Shown: piece after piece, positions 8,721-18,470 of the stretch
How positions within the stretch are numbered: position 1 is the stretch's first letter
Layout of the letters: each line of letters begins with the position of its first letter
Assembly (NCBI RefSeq): GCF_000055945.1
Contig: NC_008011.1
Location: 925,501-989,500, forward strand
Reading direction: 5' to 3'
DNA length: 64,000 bases
From: Lawsonia intracellularis PHE/MN1-00
GTDB taxonomy: Bacteria; Desulfobacterota; Desulfovibrionia; Desulfovibrionales; Desulfovibrionaceae
Notes under the pieces: generated by a model
What the model was told of the DNA's origin: nothing
What the model saw: the letters and a program-made list of their open reading frames with translations, nothing else
Database searches by the model: none
Program-made: the position numbers and the translations under genes

Positions 8721-10301
8721 ATGTTTCTACCATTACCAACTCCACATGAAATGTCTTTATGGGATAAAGAATCAATCAATATAGGTGTTCCAGAAACTGT
8801 TTTAATGGAAAATTCAAGTAGAGAAGCATTACATGTTCTAAAAAAAACCTTTGGTAGTATAGAAAATAAGTATATTCTTATACTAATGGGATCTGGAAAG
8901 AATGGTGGTGATGCAGTATGTCTTGCACGCCATTTACATGATGCAAAAGCAAATGTACTTGTACTACATACTCGCTCATTCATTCACTACAAAGGAACTA
9001 CAAGACAATACCTTAAACTAGCAAAACACTGTGGAATACTGTTTTCTTTAGCAGAAAGCTGGATTACAAAATATAATAAAACCCCTTGGGGGGAACCTGA
9101 TATTATCATAGACGGACTAATAGGAACAGGACTCTCAAGCAACTTACAACAATTAGAACTAGAATTAGTTAATACAGTTAATAAACTTTCAAAAAAAAGC
9201 TTTATATTAGCACTAGATATCCCTTCTGGGCTATCAGGACTTACAGGTAAGCCACAACCTACTGCTATCACAGCAGATATAACTGTTACCTTTGAAGCTG
9301 CAAAACCAGGTCTTATCTTACCAGAAGCGTCAAACTATGTAGGCGTGTTACATATTTGTTCTATTGGAATCCCATTATGTGTACGTAAAAAAAATCCACC
9401 TTCTTATCAAATGATTAATCAAAAATCTAAGCTTCCCCTACCTAAACCTCAACCTATGTGGTATAAAGGAAATGCTGGTCACTTACTTATTATTGGTGGA
9501 TCTTCTAACTCAGAGGGGATACTCACTGGTGCACCATGTCTTACAGCATTAGCTGCACTAAGAACAGGTGCTGGCCTTGTTACAATAGCTGCTCCTTACA
9601 AGCTATGCAATGAAATTAAAGCAAATTATCCAGATATAATGATGCTTCCACTTGGGACACCAGAAACCTATGAGTGGGGGCCTGATCTTATAGAACAAAT
9701 ACTATCTAAGCTACATAAATATAATTGTATTGTTATTGGACCAGGAATAGGAAGAACTATAGGTACAACCCAATTCATAGCAAAATTGCTTAGTACTCCT
9801 AGTCGTATACCTAAAGTGATAGATGCAGATGCCATTATTGCATTAGCTGATGAGACTACTATATTAAAAAATCTTAACCATACAGATATTCTTACTCCAC
9901 ACCCTGGAGAAGCTGCTACTTTATTAAAAACAAATACAACATTAATCCAAAAAAATAGGTTTGATGCTATCCACCAACTTACTTCCCTTTCTTCATCTAC
10001 ATGGATACTTAAAGGTGCAGGAACTATGATAGCCTCTCCTCAAAGTCCTACAACTATTTTCCCTCAGGCTATTCCAAATCTTGCTATTGGAGGCTCTGGG
10101 GATGTTCTTTCAGGCTGTATAGGGACTCTCCTTATTCATTATCATGAACAACCTCATATTGCTGCTTGTTTAGCCACACAACTTCATCTTGAAGCAGGAG
10201 CAATTCTTTCAAAACAGTTTCTTTATAGAGGGAATACTGCATTAGATATTGCTAATGCTATACCTAATGCATATATAAACCTTATGAAAACATATTCATA
10301 A
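8721..10301 (+). CDS. nnr: Bifunctional NAD(P)H-hydrate epimerase/dehydratase Nnr
   Basis: Repairs hydrated NAD(P)H, 526 aa. The N-terminal YjeF epimerase domain (about 1-225) begins 'MSLWDKESINIGVPETVLME' and contains 'LMGSGKNGGDAVCLARHL' and 'LDIPSGLSG'. The C-terminal ribokinase-like dehydratase domain (about 240-520) has 'WYKGNAGHLLIIGGSSNSEG', 'GPGIGRT', 'DADAI', 'LTPHPGEAATLL' and 'GGSGDVLSGCIG' with the active-site Asp. Both halves look intact. No strong ribosome-binding site precedes the ATG. It converges with comM across a 37-nt gap without an obvious terminator. Confidence 0.94.
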   Translation: MFLPLPTPHEMSLWDKESINIGVPETVLMENSSREALHVLKKTFGSIENKYILILMGSGKNGGDAVCLARHLHDAKANVLVLHTRSFIHYKGTTRQYLKLAKHCGILFSLAESWITKYNKTPWGEPDIIIDGLIGTGLSSNLQQLELELVNTVNKLSKKSFILALDIPSGLSGLTGKPQPTAITADITVTFEAAKPGLILPEASNYVGVLHICSIGIPLCVRKKNPPSYQMINQKSKLPLPKPQPMWYKGNAGHLLIIGGSSNSEGILTGAPCLTALAALRTGAGLVTIAAPYKLCNEIKANYPDIMMLPLGTPETYEWGPDLIEQILSKLHKYNCIVIGPGIGRTIGTTQFIAKLLSTPSRIPKVIDADAIIALADETTILKNLNHTDILTPHPGEAATLLKTNTTLIQKNRFDAIHQLTSLSSSTWILKGAGTMIASPQSPTTIFPQAIPNLAIGGSGDVLSGCIGTLLIHYHEQPHIAACLATQLHLEAGAILSKQFLYRGNTALDIANAIPNAYINLMKTYS

Positions 10302-10338
10302 ACTTTATGATAATATATAAATACTATTTTGTACTAAA

Positions 10339-11868
10339 CTAATTTAAAAATTCTCTATCAAGAACTCTACAGTTAATTGCTTCAGCTAAATGCTTTACTA
10401 AAACTTGTTTTACACCTGCAAGGTCTGCAATAGTTCTACTAATACGCAAAATTCGTGTATAAGCTCGTGCAGATAGAGCTAATTTTTGCATAGCCTCTTT
10501 CAAAAAATTTTGTCCATCCGGTCCAATTTGACAAAATTCTTCAAGAAGACGTCCAGATAAATCAGCATTGGTTCGACAATTAGAAAAACTTTTATACCTA
10601 ACTGACTGTATCTCTCGAGCACGTAAAATATTCTCTAACAACTGAGAAGAACATCTATGAGATGTTAAACTTCTTAATTCTTCATAAGAAACTGTAGGAA
10701 CAGTGATATGTAAATCAATTCTATCAAGCAAAGGACCTGATAGCCTTGCACGATAACGTTGAATCTGTGAAGCTGTACATATACAACTATGATTTGGATC
10801 TGTAGAGTAACCACAAGGGCAAGGGTTCATAGCAGCAACAAGCATACAATCAGCAGGGAAAACAACAGAAAACATAGAGCGAGAAATAGTAACTTTACCT
10901 TCTTCAAGTGGTTGTCGTAATACTTCAAGCGTACTTTTAGCATATTCAGGGAACTCATCTAAAAATAATACGCCTCTATGAGCTAAAGAAACTTCTCCTG
11001 GACGAGGAGATACACCTCCACCAATAAGTGCAATTTCTGAAATTGTATGATGTGGTGCTCTAAATGGCCTTTTTTGTATCAGCCCTTGCTGATTAAGCAA
11101 TCCTGCTACACTATATATCTTCGTAACCTCCAAAGATTCTTCAAAATCTAACTTAGGTAATATAGTAGGAATACGTTTAGCAAGCATAGTCTTACCACTT
11201 CCAGGAGGTCCTACAAATAGAAGGTTATGTGCGCCTGCAGCAGCAATTTCTATAGCCCTTTTAGCATGCTCTTGTCCTTTAACATCAGCAAAGTCTAAGA
11301 TTGACTCAACTTCAGGTAAATCTGGTTCAACTGGCTTCACTATAGGTAATGATATTTTCCCTAACAAAAAATCTATTACTTCACTCAACGTTCTTGCACC
11401 AAATGTAGATAACTCAGCAACAACACTAGCTTCAGCTGCGTTTTCTGATGCTACAATAATACCTTTTGCTTTTTCTTTCCTAGCTAAAAGTGCTAAAGGA
11501 AGAATTCCTGGAATTGGCTTTAACGTCCCTGTAAGTGAAAGCTCTCCACCCATGAACCATCCACTTATAACTTCAACAGGCAAGTTATTAGAAGCCACAA
11601 GTAAACCTATGGCTAAAGGTAAATCATACCCACTGCCACCTTTACGACGGTTTGCTGGAGCCAAATTAACTGTTATCCTGGCAGGAGGTAGTGTAAAGCC
11701 ACAAGAACGCAATGCAGCAAAAACACGCTCTTTAGCTTCACGGACAGCACCCTCAGCAAGGCCAACCATTACAAATGACGGTAATCCTTGACGTAAAAAA
11801 TCTACTTCAAGATCCACACGAAAAGCATCAACACCTTCTAAAGCTCCACAAGCAAGCCTTACTGTCAT
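10339..11868 (-). CDS. comM: YifB/ComM-family Mg-chelatase-like AAA+ ATPase
   Basis: AAA+ ATPase, 509 aa. The N-terminal ChlI-like/Lon-like fold (about 1-170) has 'PANRRKGGSGYDLPLAIGLL'. The ATPase domain has Walker A G-P-P-G-S-G-K-T at residues 220-227, Walker B 'GVLFLDEF', and a Cys-containing stretch 'NPCPCGY'. A C-terminal Mg-chelatase helical domain closes it ('ARAYTRILRISRTIADL'). In naturally competent bacteria ComM is a branch-migration helicase; a similar DNA role here is an inference. Its ATG overlaps the stop of the SulP gene (ATGA), so the two are probably co-translated. Confidence 0.93.
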   Translation of the reverse strand: MTVRLACGALEGVDAFRVDLEVDFLRQGLPSFVMVGLAEGAVREAKERVFAALRSCGFTLPPARITVNLAPANRRKGGSGYDLPLAIGLLVASNNLPVEVISGWFMGGELSLTGTLKPIPGILPLALLARKEKAKGIIVASENAAEASVVAELSTFGARTLSEVIDFLLGKISLPIVKPVEPDLPEVESILDFADVKGQEHAKRAIEIAAAGAHNLLFVGPPGSGKTMLAKRIPTILPKLDFEESLEVTKIYSVAGLLNQQGLIQKRPFRAPHHTISEIALIGGGVSPRPGEVSLAHRGVLFLDEFPEYAKSTLEVLRQPLEEGKVTISRSMFSVVFPADCMLVAAMNPCPCGYSTDPNHSCICTASQIQRYRARLSGPLLDRIDLHITVPTVSYEELRSLTSHRCSSQLLENILRAREIQSVRYKSFSNCRTNADLSGRLLEEFCQIGPDGQNFLKEAMQKLALSARAYTRILRISRTIADLAGVKQVLVKHLAEAINCRVLDREFLN

Positions 11869-13559
11869 GCAGTATCCTCAACAAACTTAGTAGATTCTTC
11901 AACTGCACTTTGGAGTGTAGGGAAAATGTTTTCTTTACCTACTGCATGGATAATACCAGCACGGTCAAGAGTAGATCTTGTTGCAGGATGAATATCTGCA
12001 AGAAATATTTTACAACCAGACCTTCTTTTTTCAATAAAGGACTCTAATGTATGGATAGCTGTCATATCTATTGTAGGCATATTATGCAAATATAAAATAA
12101 ATACCTTAGGAGTAGTTTCCATTGCTTCTAAAAGTTTTTGTAAACGATCTGCAACACCAAAAAAGAGAGGACCATTTATTGAAAAAATATGCACTCCTTT
12201 TGGCAACTTATCCTTTTCAACCGGTATATCTTGGACTATCTCATGAGATTGATATTCTTTTGTAACTGTTTGTAACTGTGTAATTTCACCCATCCTCCCC
12301 ATAAAAAATAATGATGCCAAAATAACACCTACATAGACAGCAGTCGTAAGATCTAAAACTACAGTCAAAATAAATGTAAGCAACATAAGCGCCCAATCTG
12401 CTGTTGGTCCATAGAACATACGTCTGACTGTCATTAAGTCACTCATATCATAAGCAACGACAACAAGGACACCAGCAAATGCAGATAATGGGATCAACTC
12501 TATTGCAGGCATCAAATAAAGAATAAAACCAAATAAAAATATAGCATGAAAAATAGAAGAAATAGGTGAATATGCTCCTGAACGTATATTAGTCATAGTT
12601 CTACCGATAGAACCTGTCGCAGGCATCCCATTAAATAAAACAGAACCAATATTACCTACCCCTTGAGCTATTAATTCCATATTAGAATTATGACGTTTCC
12701 CTGTCATACTATCAGCAACTACACATGAAAGAAGGGACTCTATTGCAATTAATAATGCCATAGTGAAAGCATCTGGTAATAAGATACGTAACCTCTCAAT
12801 ACTAAAATCTAATGGTACTAAAAAAGATGGGATATCAGATGGGAGTGTTCCAAAACGACTACCTATTGTTTCTACAGGTAAATCAAATAGCCAAACAATA
12901 ACCGTTGTAAAAATAACACCCATCACTGGTGCTGGAAAACGAGGAATATAAAAACGAACGCTAATAATAACTAATAATGTAAAAAAAGAAGTAAAGAGTG
13001 TTGAAGGACTAAATGAAAGTGCATTACGTAAGTATAAATGCCACTTATCAAAAAATTCTGGTGGAGTTTCAGCCATAGGTAGGCCAAAAAAGTCTTTTAC
13101 TTGTGAAGAAAAAATTAATAAAGCAATCCCTAAGGTAAAACCTATTGTTACAGGATATGGAATATATTTTATAAGAAATCCAAGCCGAGTAATGCCACAA
13201 AAAATAAGGATTGTACCTGAAATAATTGTTGTAATAATTAACCCATCATATCCATATCGTGAAATAATAGTAAAGATAATAATAACTAAAGCCCCTGTTG
13301 GACCACAAATTTGAAAATTACTCCCACTTAAAAAGGCCATGATTAAACTTGCAACTATACTTGAATAAAGACCTTTTTCTGGTGTTAACCCAGACGCTAT
13401 TGAAAAAGCTAAACTAAGAGGAAGTGCGATAACAGCAATATTACATCCTGCAGAAAAATCTTTAAAAAGCATTTTATAGCTATAACCCTGAGCTAGGGTT
13501 TTAAATAGACTAGGGACAAATGGAATCTTATCTAATGCTTTTTGTTTATAGATATCCAT
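11865..13559 (-). CDS. SulP-family anion transporter with C-terminal STAS domain
   Basis: Inner-membrane permease of the SulP/SLC26 family, 564 aa, with about ten or more hydrophobic segments in residues 30-430. Signatures are 'GCNIAVIALPLSLAFSIASG', 'LTPEKGLYSSI', 'GPTGALVIII' and 'GMPATGSIGRTMTNIRSGA'. A cytoplasmic STAS domain (about 450-550) contains 'VFILYLHNMPTIDMTAIHTL'. Substrates in the family include sulfate, bicarbonate and dicarboxylates; nothing here decides between them. The start has GAGGA six bases upstream. It overlaps comM by 4 nt downstream and is separated from the upstream glnP-like gene by a terminator. Confidence 0.9.
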   Translation of the reverse strand: MDIYKQKALDKIPFVPSLFKTLAQGYSYKMLFKDFSAGCNIAVIALPLSLAFSIASGLTPEKGLYSSIVASLIMAFLSGSNFQICGPTGALVIIIFTIISRYGYDGLIITTIISGTILIFCGITRLGFLIKYIPYPVTIGFTLGIALLIFSSQVKDFFGLPMAETPPEFFDKWHLYLRNALSFSPSTLFTSFFTLLVIISVRFYIPRFPAPVMGVIFTTVIVWLFDLPVETIGSRFGTLPSDIPSFLVPLDFSIERLRILLPDAFTMALLIAIESLLSCVVADSMTGKRHNSNMELIAQGVGNIGSVLFNGMPATGSIGRTMTNIRSGAYSPISSIFHAIFLFGFILYLMPAIELIPLSAFAGVLVVVAYDMSDLMTVRRMFYGPTADWALMLLTFILTVVLDLTTAVYVGVILASLFFMGRMGEITQLQTVTKEYQSHEIVQDIPVEKDKLPKGVHIFSINGPLFFGVADRLQKLLEAMETTPKVFILYLHNMPTIDMTAIHTLESFIEKRRSGCKIFLADIHPATRSTLDRAGIIHAVGKENIFPTLQSAVEESTKFVEDTA

Positions 13560-13614
13560 AAAAAATCCTCATAAAAAATCCTTAGTTAGTATTGGAGCTC
13601 AAGTATAAAATAAA

Positions 13615-13638
13615 ATCCTGTACAAATTTGTACAGGAT
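13615..13638 (-). terminator. Rho-independent terminator of the glnH-glnP-like genes
   Basis: A perfect 24-nt inverted repeat (10-bp arms ATCCTGTACA/TGTACAGGAT, centre AATT) begins 27 nt past the stop of the ABC permease. Read on the minus strand it is followed by a T-rich run. Its palindromic form could also serve as an operator for the SulP gene that starts about 55 nt downstream, but position favours termination. Confidence 0.75.
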
Positions 13639-13665
13639 ATAAAAAACGTTATATCAAAAACTTCT

Positions 13666-14358
13666 TTAATATTGTTTACCAGCATATTGAAGTCTTCCAG
13701 GTAAAACAAGTCGACGCTCAAGATACTTTAATAGCGCTGAAATACTTAATGTCATTATTAAATAGAATATTGCGACAGTGAGCCATACTTCAAAAGCACG
13801 GAAATTTACAGAAATAATTTCTTGTCCCTGCCTTGTTAATTCTCCAACACCTATAACTACCAATAATGAGGTATCCTTCAAAGAAATAATACACTGATTT
13901 GTCAATGGAGGGATCATGCGTCTAAAGGCTTGTGGCCAAATAATATACAACATTGCTTGGGCATGGGTCAATCCAGTAGAACGTGCAGCTTCCATTTGCC
14001 CATGAGATATAGAAATAATCGAACCTCTAACAATTTCAGCGATATATGCGCCAGAGTTTACTCCAATTGCTATTACTCCTGCCCAATTAGGAGGAATATG
14101 TATATCAAGAGCCAAAGGAAGGGCAAAATATAAAAACATTACAAGTACTATTAAAGGAGTTCCTCTAATAATTTCTACGTATATTACTGCCAAAGTACGT
14201 AAAAAAGGAAAACGTGGGGTATTTATAAGTCCTACAAGTATCCCTAAGGCCAAACCTAAAAAAAGACCACCAATTGTAATTATAAGTGTTAATTCAACAC
14301 CTTCTAGTAATAGTGGTGCTGTCTCTAACATAACTTGTGGTTGAAAATCAAAACTCAT
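13666..14358 (-). CDS. Polar amino-acid ABC transporter permease (HisM/GlnP type)
   Basis: Integral membrane subunit of a polar amino-acid importer, 230 aa, with about five hydrophobic segments. The family N-terminus 'LLEGVELTLIITIGGLFLGL' and the EAA loop ('GQMEAARSTGLTHAQAMLYI', which contacts the ATPase) are visible, as is 'IRGTPLIVLVMFLYFALP'. The gene lies 122 nt downstream of the substrate-binding protein on the same strand. No ATP-binding subunit gene is present nearby, so the transporter must borrow one encoded elsewhere. Glutamine or glutamate are plausible substrates by family resemblance. Confidence 0.92.
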   Translation of the reverse strand: MSFDFQPQVMLETAPLLLEGVELTLIITIGGLFLGLALGILVGLINTPRFPFLRTLAVIYVEIIRGTPLIVLVMFLYFALPLALDIHIPPNWAGVIAIGVNSGAYIAEIVRGSIISISHGQMEAARSTGLTHAQAMLYIIWPQAFRRMIPPLTNQCIISLKDTSLLVVIGVGELTRQGQEIISVNFRAFEVWLTVAIFYLIMTLSISALLKYLERRLVLPGRLQYAGKQY

Positions 14359-14480
14359 TTAATCACCAGGCATTTGAAAGTAATATTAATACTCTCCCCA
14401 TTATATATCACTTGTATCATTTCAATAAATATAACAAAACATATATTATATAACTACTTATACTTATTAGCTTTAATGTA

Positions 14481-15230
14481 TTATTCAGGGGGAAGTCCAA
14501 ACCATTTTTTATAAAGTTCTGTATAGATCCCATTTCTCTTAAGTTCATTAAGCGCAGTATTTACTTTTTGAACTAACTCCTCTGAATTTTTTCGAAAAGC
14601 AATTCCATATGGTTGTCCTTTATATTTAGGACCAACTAGTTTAACTTTTCCTTTTCCTGCTGAAGAGGCAAAATACTGTAATACTGGAGCATCAAAAACA
14701 ACAGCATCAACGCCACCAGTCATAAGATCAAAAAACATTCCATCATTAGTAGGGAAAAGCTTTAATGACCTTTGCTTACCAAAGCTCTTCATAAAATCTA
14801 CAGAAGAAGTTCCTGTTTTTACACCAACAGTTTTCCCAACAAGATCTTCCAACTTTGAAATTGACTCTTCTCCTGCACGAACAAGAATCATTAATCCTGA
14901 TTCATAGTAAGGCTGAGAAAATAATATAACTTTAGCTCGTTCAGGAGTAATTGTCATTCCTGAGATTGCAATGTCAATACTACCAGTTTGTAATCCAGGA
15001 ATAATGCCATTAAAATCCATAGGTTGAAAAGTATAGGGTATATTAGCAATCTCTGCGATATGCTCCCATAGTTCAATATCGAATCCTACAAAATTACCCT
15101 CTTTATCTTTAAACTCAAAAGGCATTAAATTTGTATCATGGGCAACGACTAACCCTTTTGCATTAGCAAAAAAACCAAAAGTATTAGTAAAAAATAGTCC
15201 TAAAATAAAAACAAATATTTTATATTTCAT
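14481..15230 (-). CDS. Amino-acid ABC transporter periplasmic binding protein (GlnH-like)
   Basis: Solute-binding protein family 3, 249 aa, with an N-terminal signal peptide of about 24 residues ending near 'FANA'. The type signature 'FVGFDIELWEHIAE' and 'GSIDIAISGMTITPERA' are clear; 'LVGKTVGVKTGTSSVDFM' and 'KWFGLPPE' near the end are typical of glutamine/arginine binders. It precedes the permease gene and shares its terminator at 13615-13638. The ATG has GAGG about five bases upstream. The exact ligand cannot be fixed from sequence by eye. Confidence 0.92.
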   Translation of the reverse strand: MKYKIFVFILGLFFTNTFGFFANAKGLVVAHDTNLMPFEFKDKEGNFVGFDIELWEHIAEIANIPYTFQPMDFNGIIPGLQTGSIDIAISGMTITPERAKVILFSQPYYESGLMILVRAGEESISKLEDLVGKTVGVKTGTSSVDFMKSFGKQRSLKLFPTNDGMFFDLMTGGVDAVVFDAPVLQYFASSAGKGKVKLVGPKYKGQPYGIAFRKNSEELVQKVNTALNELKRNGIYTELYKKWFGLPPE

Positions 15231-15721
15231 ATTGCCTCTATAAACATTCTTTCAAATGCTTTAATAATATTAAAGTAGGATCTATTTAGTTAAATAATCA
15301 TTAGATAGCTAAGGTATGGTTTATAGTTAGCTTATAATTATAATAGAATAATTATAATAAAGTTGATTATTAATTCTAACTTTATTTTGATAAAATATCA
15401 AGTTAGTTGTTATTTAAGAAATAGTTGTTAGACGTAGTTCTAAAAAATAATGTTGTATGCATAGCAAAATAACTATTACTATTTAACATAAATAATATAA
15501 TAATTATCTCTGATAGGAGATAATAAATAAAAATTAAACTAACAAACTAAATTTACTACATATTTAGTCTTGAATTTTCTATTTTAGAACTATTTAAAAA
15601 TTTTAAATATAACATTACTTATTATTTTCATCGATATTTAATTATTACCATAAATTAAAAATGATATAGAATAATTACTATATAATCCCCTATATAAATA
15701 GCTAATTATATATTCTCAAAA
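15231..15721. other. Gene-free AT-rich spacer between glnH-like gene and rpsA
   Basis: About 490 nt with stops in all frames. It should hold the promoter of the glnH-like gene on the minus strand. Two all-AT or nearly all-AT inverted repeats are visible: arms at 15332-15341 and 15348-15357 with a six-base loop, and TTGATA-AAA-TATCAA at 15387-15401, flanked by CTAACTT and AGTTAG. They could be operators or remnants of terminators. Nothing else can be named. Confidence 0.4.
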
Positions 15722-15753
15722 TTAAAAGAGCTCCATTAATGGAGCTCTTTTAA
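15722..15753 (-). terminator. Rho-independent terminator of rpsA
   Basis: A perfect 32-nt palindrome containing GAGCTCC-ATTAAT-GGAGCTC flanked by AAAA and TTTT lies 17 nt past the rpsA stop. On the minus strand it gives a strong stem ending in a T run. Because it is symmetric it could also stop transcription arriving on the plus strand. Confidence 0.88.
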
Positions 15754-15770
15754 TAACGTATATTAATTCG

Positions 15771-17495
15771 TTAATTTTCTGTTGGCTCCTCAAGTTTCAT
15801 CTTTAGCAGATCTCCAAGGCTTTGACCAGAGTCAGGGCCTGTTCTACTATACTCCCGAGATTTACGATGCTCTTCATCTTCTTTTAGTTGTTTTATTGAA
15901 AGCCCTAAACGACGCTCTTCAGCACTAACATGAATAATTTTTGCCTGAATTTCTTCACCATCTTTATAAATTTCAGAGGGTGATTTTATTTTTTTAGAGC
16001 TTAATTCAGAAACATGTACAAGACCTTCAATCCCCTCCTCGACCTCAACAAATAAACCAAAATCGGTAATATTTGTAATGATGCCTTTCACAATACCTCC
16101 AACAGGATACACAGAAGGGGCATTTGACCATGGATCTTCAGTAAGCTGCTTGATGCCAAGGGTAAACTTTTCATTTTCCTGATCAACAGTGAGCACTTTT
16201 GCCTGAACAGTATCTCCTACTTTAAATAACTCATTTGGATGACGAACTTTTTTCGTCCAACTGATATCAGAAACATGAATTAATCCATCAATTCCATCCT
16301 CAATACCAATAAACATCCCAAATTCTGTAATATTTTTAACTACACCCTCAAGTATTGTCCCTTCTGGATATTTCTCACCTACTAATTCCCATGGATTAGG
16401 CTTGACTTGCTTCATCCCTAGAGAGATACGCTTTTTATCCTGATCAATACCAAGAATAACAACTTCTACTTCATCTCCTTGATGAACCATTTGAGATGGA
16501 TGACGAAGCTTTCTTGTCCAAGACATTTCGGAAATATGGACAAGTCCTTCAACTCCTGACTCAAGTTCCACAAAAACACCATAATCAACAAGATTTGTAA
16601 CTTTTCCAACATGATGAGAAGTTTCAGGAAAGCGTTCTGTGATGTCTTGCCATGGATCTGGAACAAGTTGCTTCAAACCTAAAGAAACTTTTTGATTCTC
16701 TTTATCAAAAGAAAGAACTTTTAACTCTAACTCCTGACCTAAATTAACCATTTCTCGAGGATGACGGATACGCTTCCAAGACATATCTGTGATATGAAGG
16801 AGACCATCAAGCCCACCAAGATCAACAAATACACCATACTCAGTAACATTTTTGACTTTACCAACAACAACCTGGCCTTCGGAAATTGTTTGGAGTAAAT
16901 CCTGCCGCTTTGAATCACGCTCTTCCTCTAAAAGAACTCGACGAGAAACAATTACATTACTCCGTCTACGATTAATTTTTAGTACACGAAATTCATACTC
17001 TTGATTTACTAACATATCCATATCTGGTACAGGACGAAGATCAACATGAGAACCAGGTAAGAATGCTTCCACTCCCCTAAGGTCAATTGTATAACCACCC
17101 TTTATACGACGTACAATACGTCCTTTAATAATACCATTTTTCTCTTGTAGATCTTCAAGTTGATCAAAAAGCTGCATTCTTTTAGCTTTTTCAAAAGACA
17201 AAATAATAGTTCCTTCTTGCTCATTCTTTCGAACAACAAAAACATCTATTTTATCTCCAACTTTAGCTGTAATATTCCCATCAGTATTTTGAAATTCAAT
17301 AGTAGGAATTTGTCCTTCAGACTTAAAGTTTACATCAACAAGTACATTATCATCATCTATACGAACGATCTCACCTTTGACAATGGTTCCTTCCTCAAGA
17401 TCACCAAAATCTGTACTGAGATAGTCTTCAAGTGCGCTTTCAAAATTAAAGTCTAGGTCTGTACCGTTATTTTCCATAGTTTCCTCAGTTTCCAT
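15771..17495 (-). CDS. rpsA: 30S ribosomal protein S1
   Basis: Six-S1-domain ribosomal protein of 574 aa that helps the 30S subunit bind mRNA. The repeats start near residues 35, 110, 195, 280, 365 and 455. Domains 3-6 carry the strong repeat pattern 'YGVFVDLGGLDGLLHITDMS', 'YGVFVELESGVEGLVHISEM', 'FGMFIGIEDGIDGLIHVSDI', 'FGLFVEVEEGIEGLVHVSEL'; domains 1 and 2 are the divergent ribosome-binding ones, as in other S1 proteins. The ATG at 17495 is chosen because GGAGG lies about five bases upstream; an in-frame codon at 17555 would add 20 unlikely residues. Confidence 0.96.
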   Translation of the reverse strand: METEETMENNGTDLDFNFESALEDYLSTDFGDLEEGTIVKGEIVRIDDDNVLVDVNFKSEGQIPTIEFQNTDGNITAKVGDKIDVFVVRKNEQEGTIILSFEKAKRMQLFDQLEDLQEKNGIIKGRIVRRIKGGYTIDLRGVEAFLPGSHVDLRPVPDMDMLVNQEYEFRVLKINRRRSNVIVSRRVLLEEERDSKRQDLLQTISEGQVVVGKVKNVTEYGVFVDLGGLDGLLHITDMSWKRIRHPREMVNLGQELELKVLSFDKENQKVSLGLKQLVPDPWQDITERFPETSHHVGKVTNLVDYGVFVELESGVEGLVHISEMSWTRKLRHPSQMVHQGDEVEVVILGIDQDKKRISLGMKQVKPNPWELVGEKYPEGTILEGVVKNITEFGMFIGIEDGIDGLIHVSDISWTKKVRHPNELFKVGDTVQAKVLTVDQENEKFTLGIKQLTEDPWSNAPSVYPVGGIVKGIITNITDFGLFVEVEEGIEGLVHVSELSSKKIKSPSEIYKDGEEIQAKIIHVSAEERRLGLSIKQLKEDEEHRKSREYSRTGPDSGQSLGDLLKMKLEEPTEN

Positions 17496-17605
17496 ATAAC
17501 CTCCACAAGGCCCACATACTTTTTTCAACCTAAGGTAAGTCGTTTTCAATAACAACTGTCATGGATTATGGCAAGGGTCGAAAATCTCTTTATAATTTTT
17601 ATTTG

Positions 17606-17640
17606 TATAAAAAAAGGTTCATTAAGAACCTTTTTTTATA
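17606..17640 (-). terminator. Rho-independent terminator between rnhA and rpsA
   Basis: A 35-nt symmetric element: GGTTC-ATTAA-GAACC flanked by seven A on one side and seven T on the other. Either strand could use it. Going minus, it lies 170 nt past rnhA and 110 nt before the rpsA start, so it separates those transcripts. Confidence 0.8.
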
Positions 17641-17809
17641 CATAACTAAATATAAAATCGTAATAATATCTGATAGTAATTATTACTATACTATAACTAA
17701 ATTTATAGATTATAAGTAGCAAAAAATTGTTTAAATAAATTTACAACATAATCTATAATAATAACTACATTCATTATAAACTAGGTTAAATTTTATAACA
17801 TAATTACTA

Positions 17810-18277
17810 TTACCCCTCATTGATAAACCCACAATCTTTGGGCAAATTTGAACGAGAAGCTTCCATTCGTGCAAGATTATCACATCGTTCATTTTCAAAA
17901 TGACCACTATGCCCTCTAACCCATGTAAATATAACATTATGGCGCTCAAGTTGACGTTGCAGTCTTTTCCATAGGTCTTGATTTTTCACTGGTTTTTTAC
18001 TTGCAGTTTTCCAATTATTTTTCTCCCAAAACACTAACCACTGTTTCTCCACAGCATTACGTAAATATTGAGAATCAGTATATAACATAACTAAACAAGA
18101 TTCTTTTAGCTTTTCAAGAGCATAAATAGCTGCTATCATTTCCATTCTGTTATTTGTTGTGTAACTAAAACCACCCGAAATCTCCTGTTCATAGTCTCCA
18201 TAACGTAAAATAGCTGCCCATCCACCTGCCCCTGGATTACCAAGACAAGAACCATCTGTGAATACTTCTACCGATTT
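17810..18277 (-). CDS. rnhA: Ribonuclease HI
   Basis: Degrades RNA in RNA-DNA hybrids, 155 aa from the chosen start. All four acidic active-site positions are visible: Asp in '[11 protein letters not shown]', Glu in 'NRMEMIAA', Asp in 'YTDSQYL' and Asp in 'ERCDNLA', with the 'WVRGHSGH' loop. The start is taken as the TTG at 18277 because AGGAG sits seven bases upstream and the protein then begins [14 protein letters not shown] at 18295 would overlap that ribosome-binding site. The gene is monocistronic in appearance, followed by an AT-rich spacer and a terminator. Confidence 0.92.
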   Translation of the reverse strand, partial: KSVEVFTDGSCLGNPGAGGWAAILRYGDYEQEISGGFSYTTNNRMEMIAAIYALEKLKESCLVMLYTDSQYLRNAVEKQWLVFWEKNNWKTASKKPVKNQDLWKRLQRQLERHNVIFTWVRGHSGHFENERCDNLARMEASRSNLPKDCGFINEG

Positions 18278-18470
18278 CAAGTAGTTACTCCTCACCTCAA
18301 ATAACTATACATACTATATTGAATAGCATAGATTAACTAATTGTTCATATCATTTCAGTAAAAAATAACATAAACTTTTAGGGCTACTTATACTAGTTAC
18401 CATCTTATATAACACCTTTAAATTTTTACTTTTAATTATACTTATATCTTACCAGCCTAAGTAACCCTCA

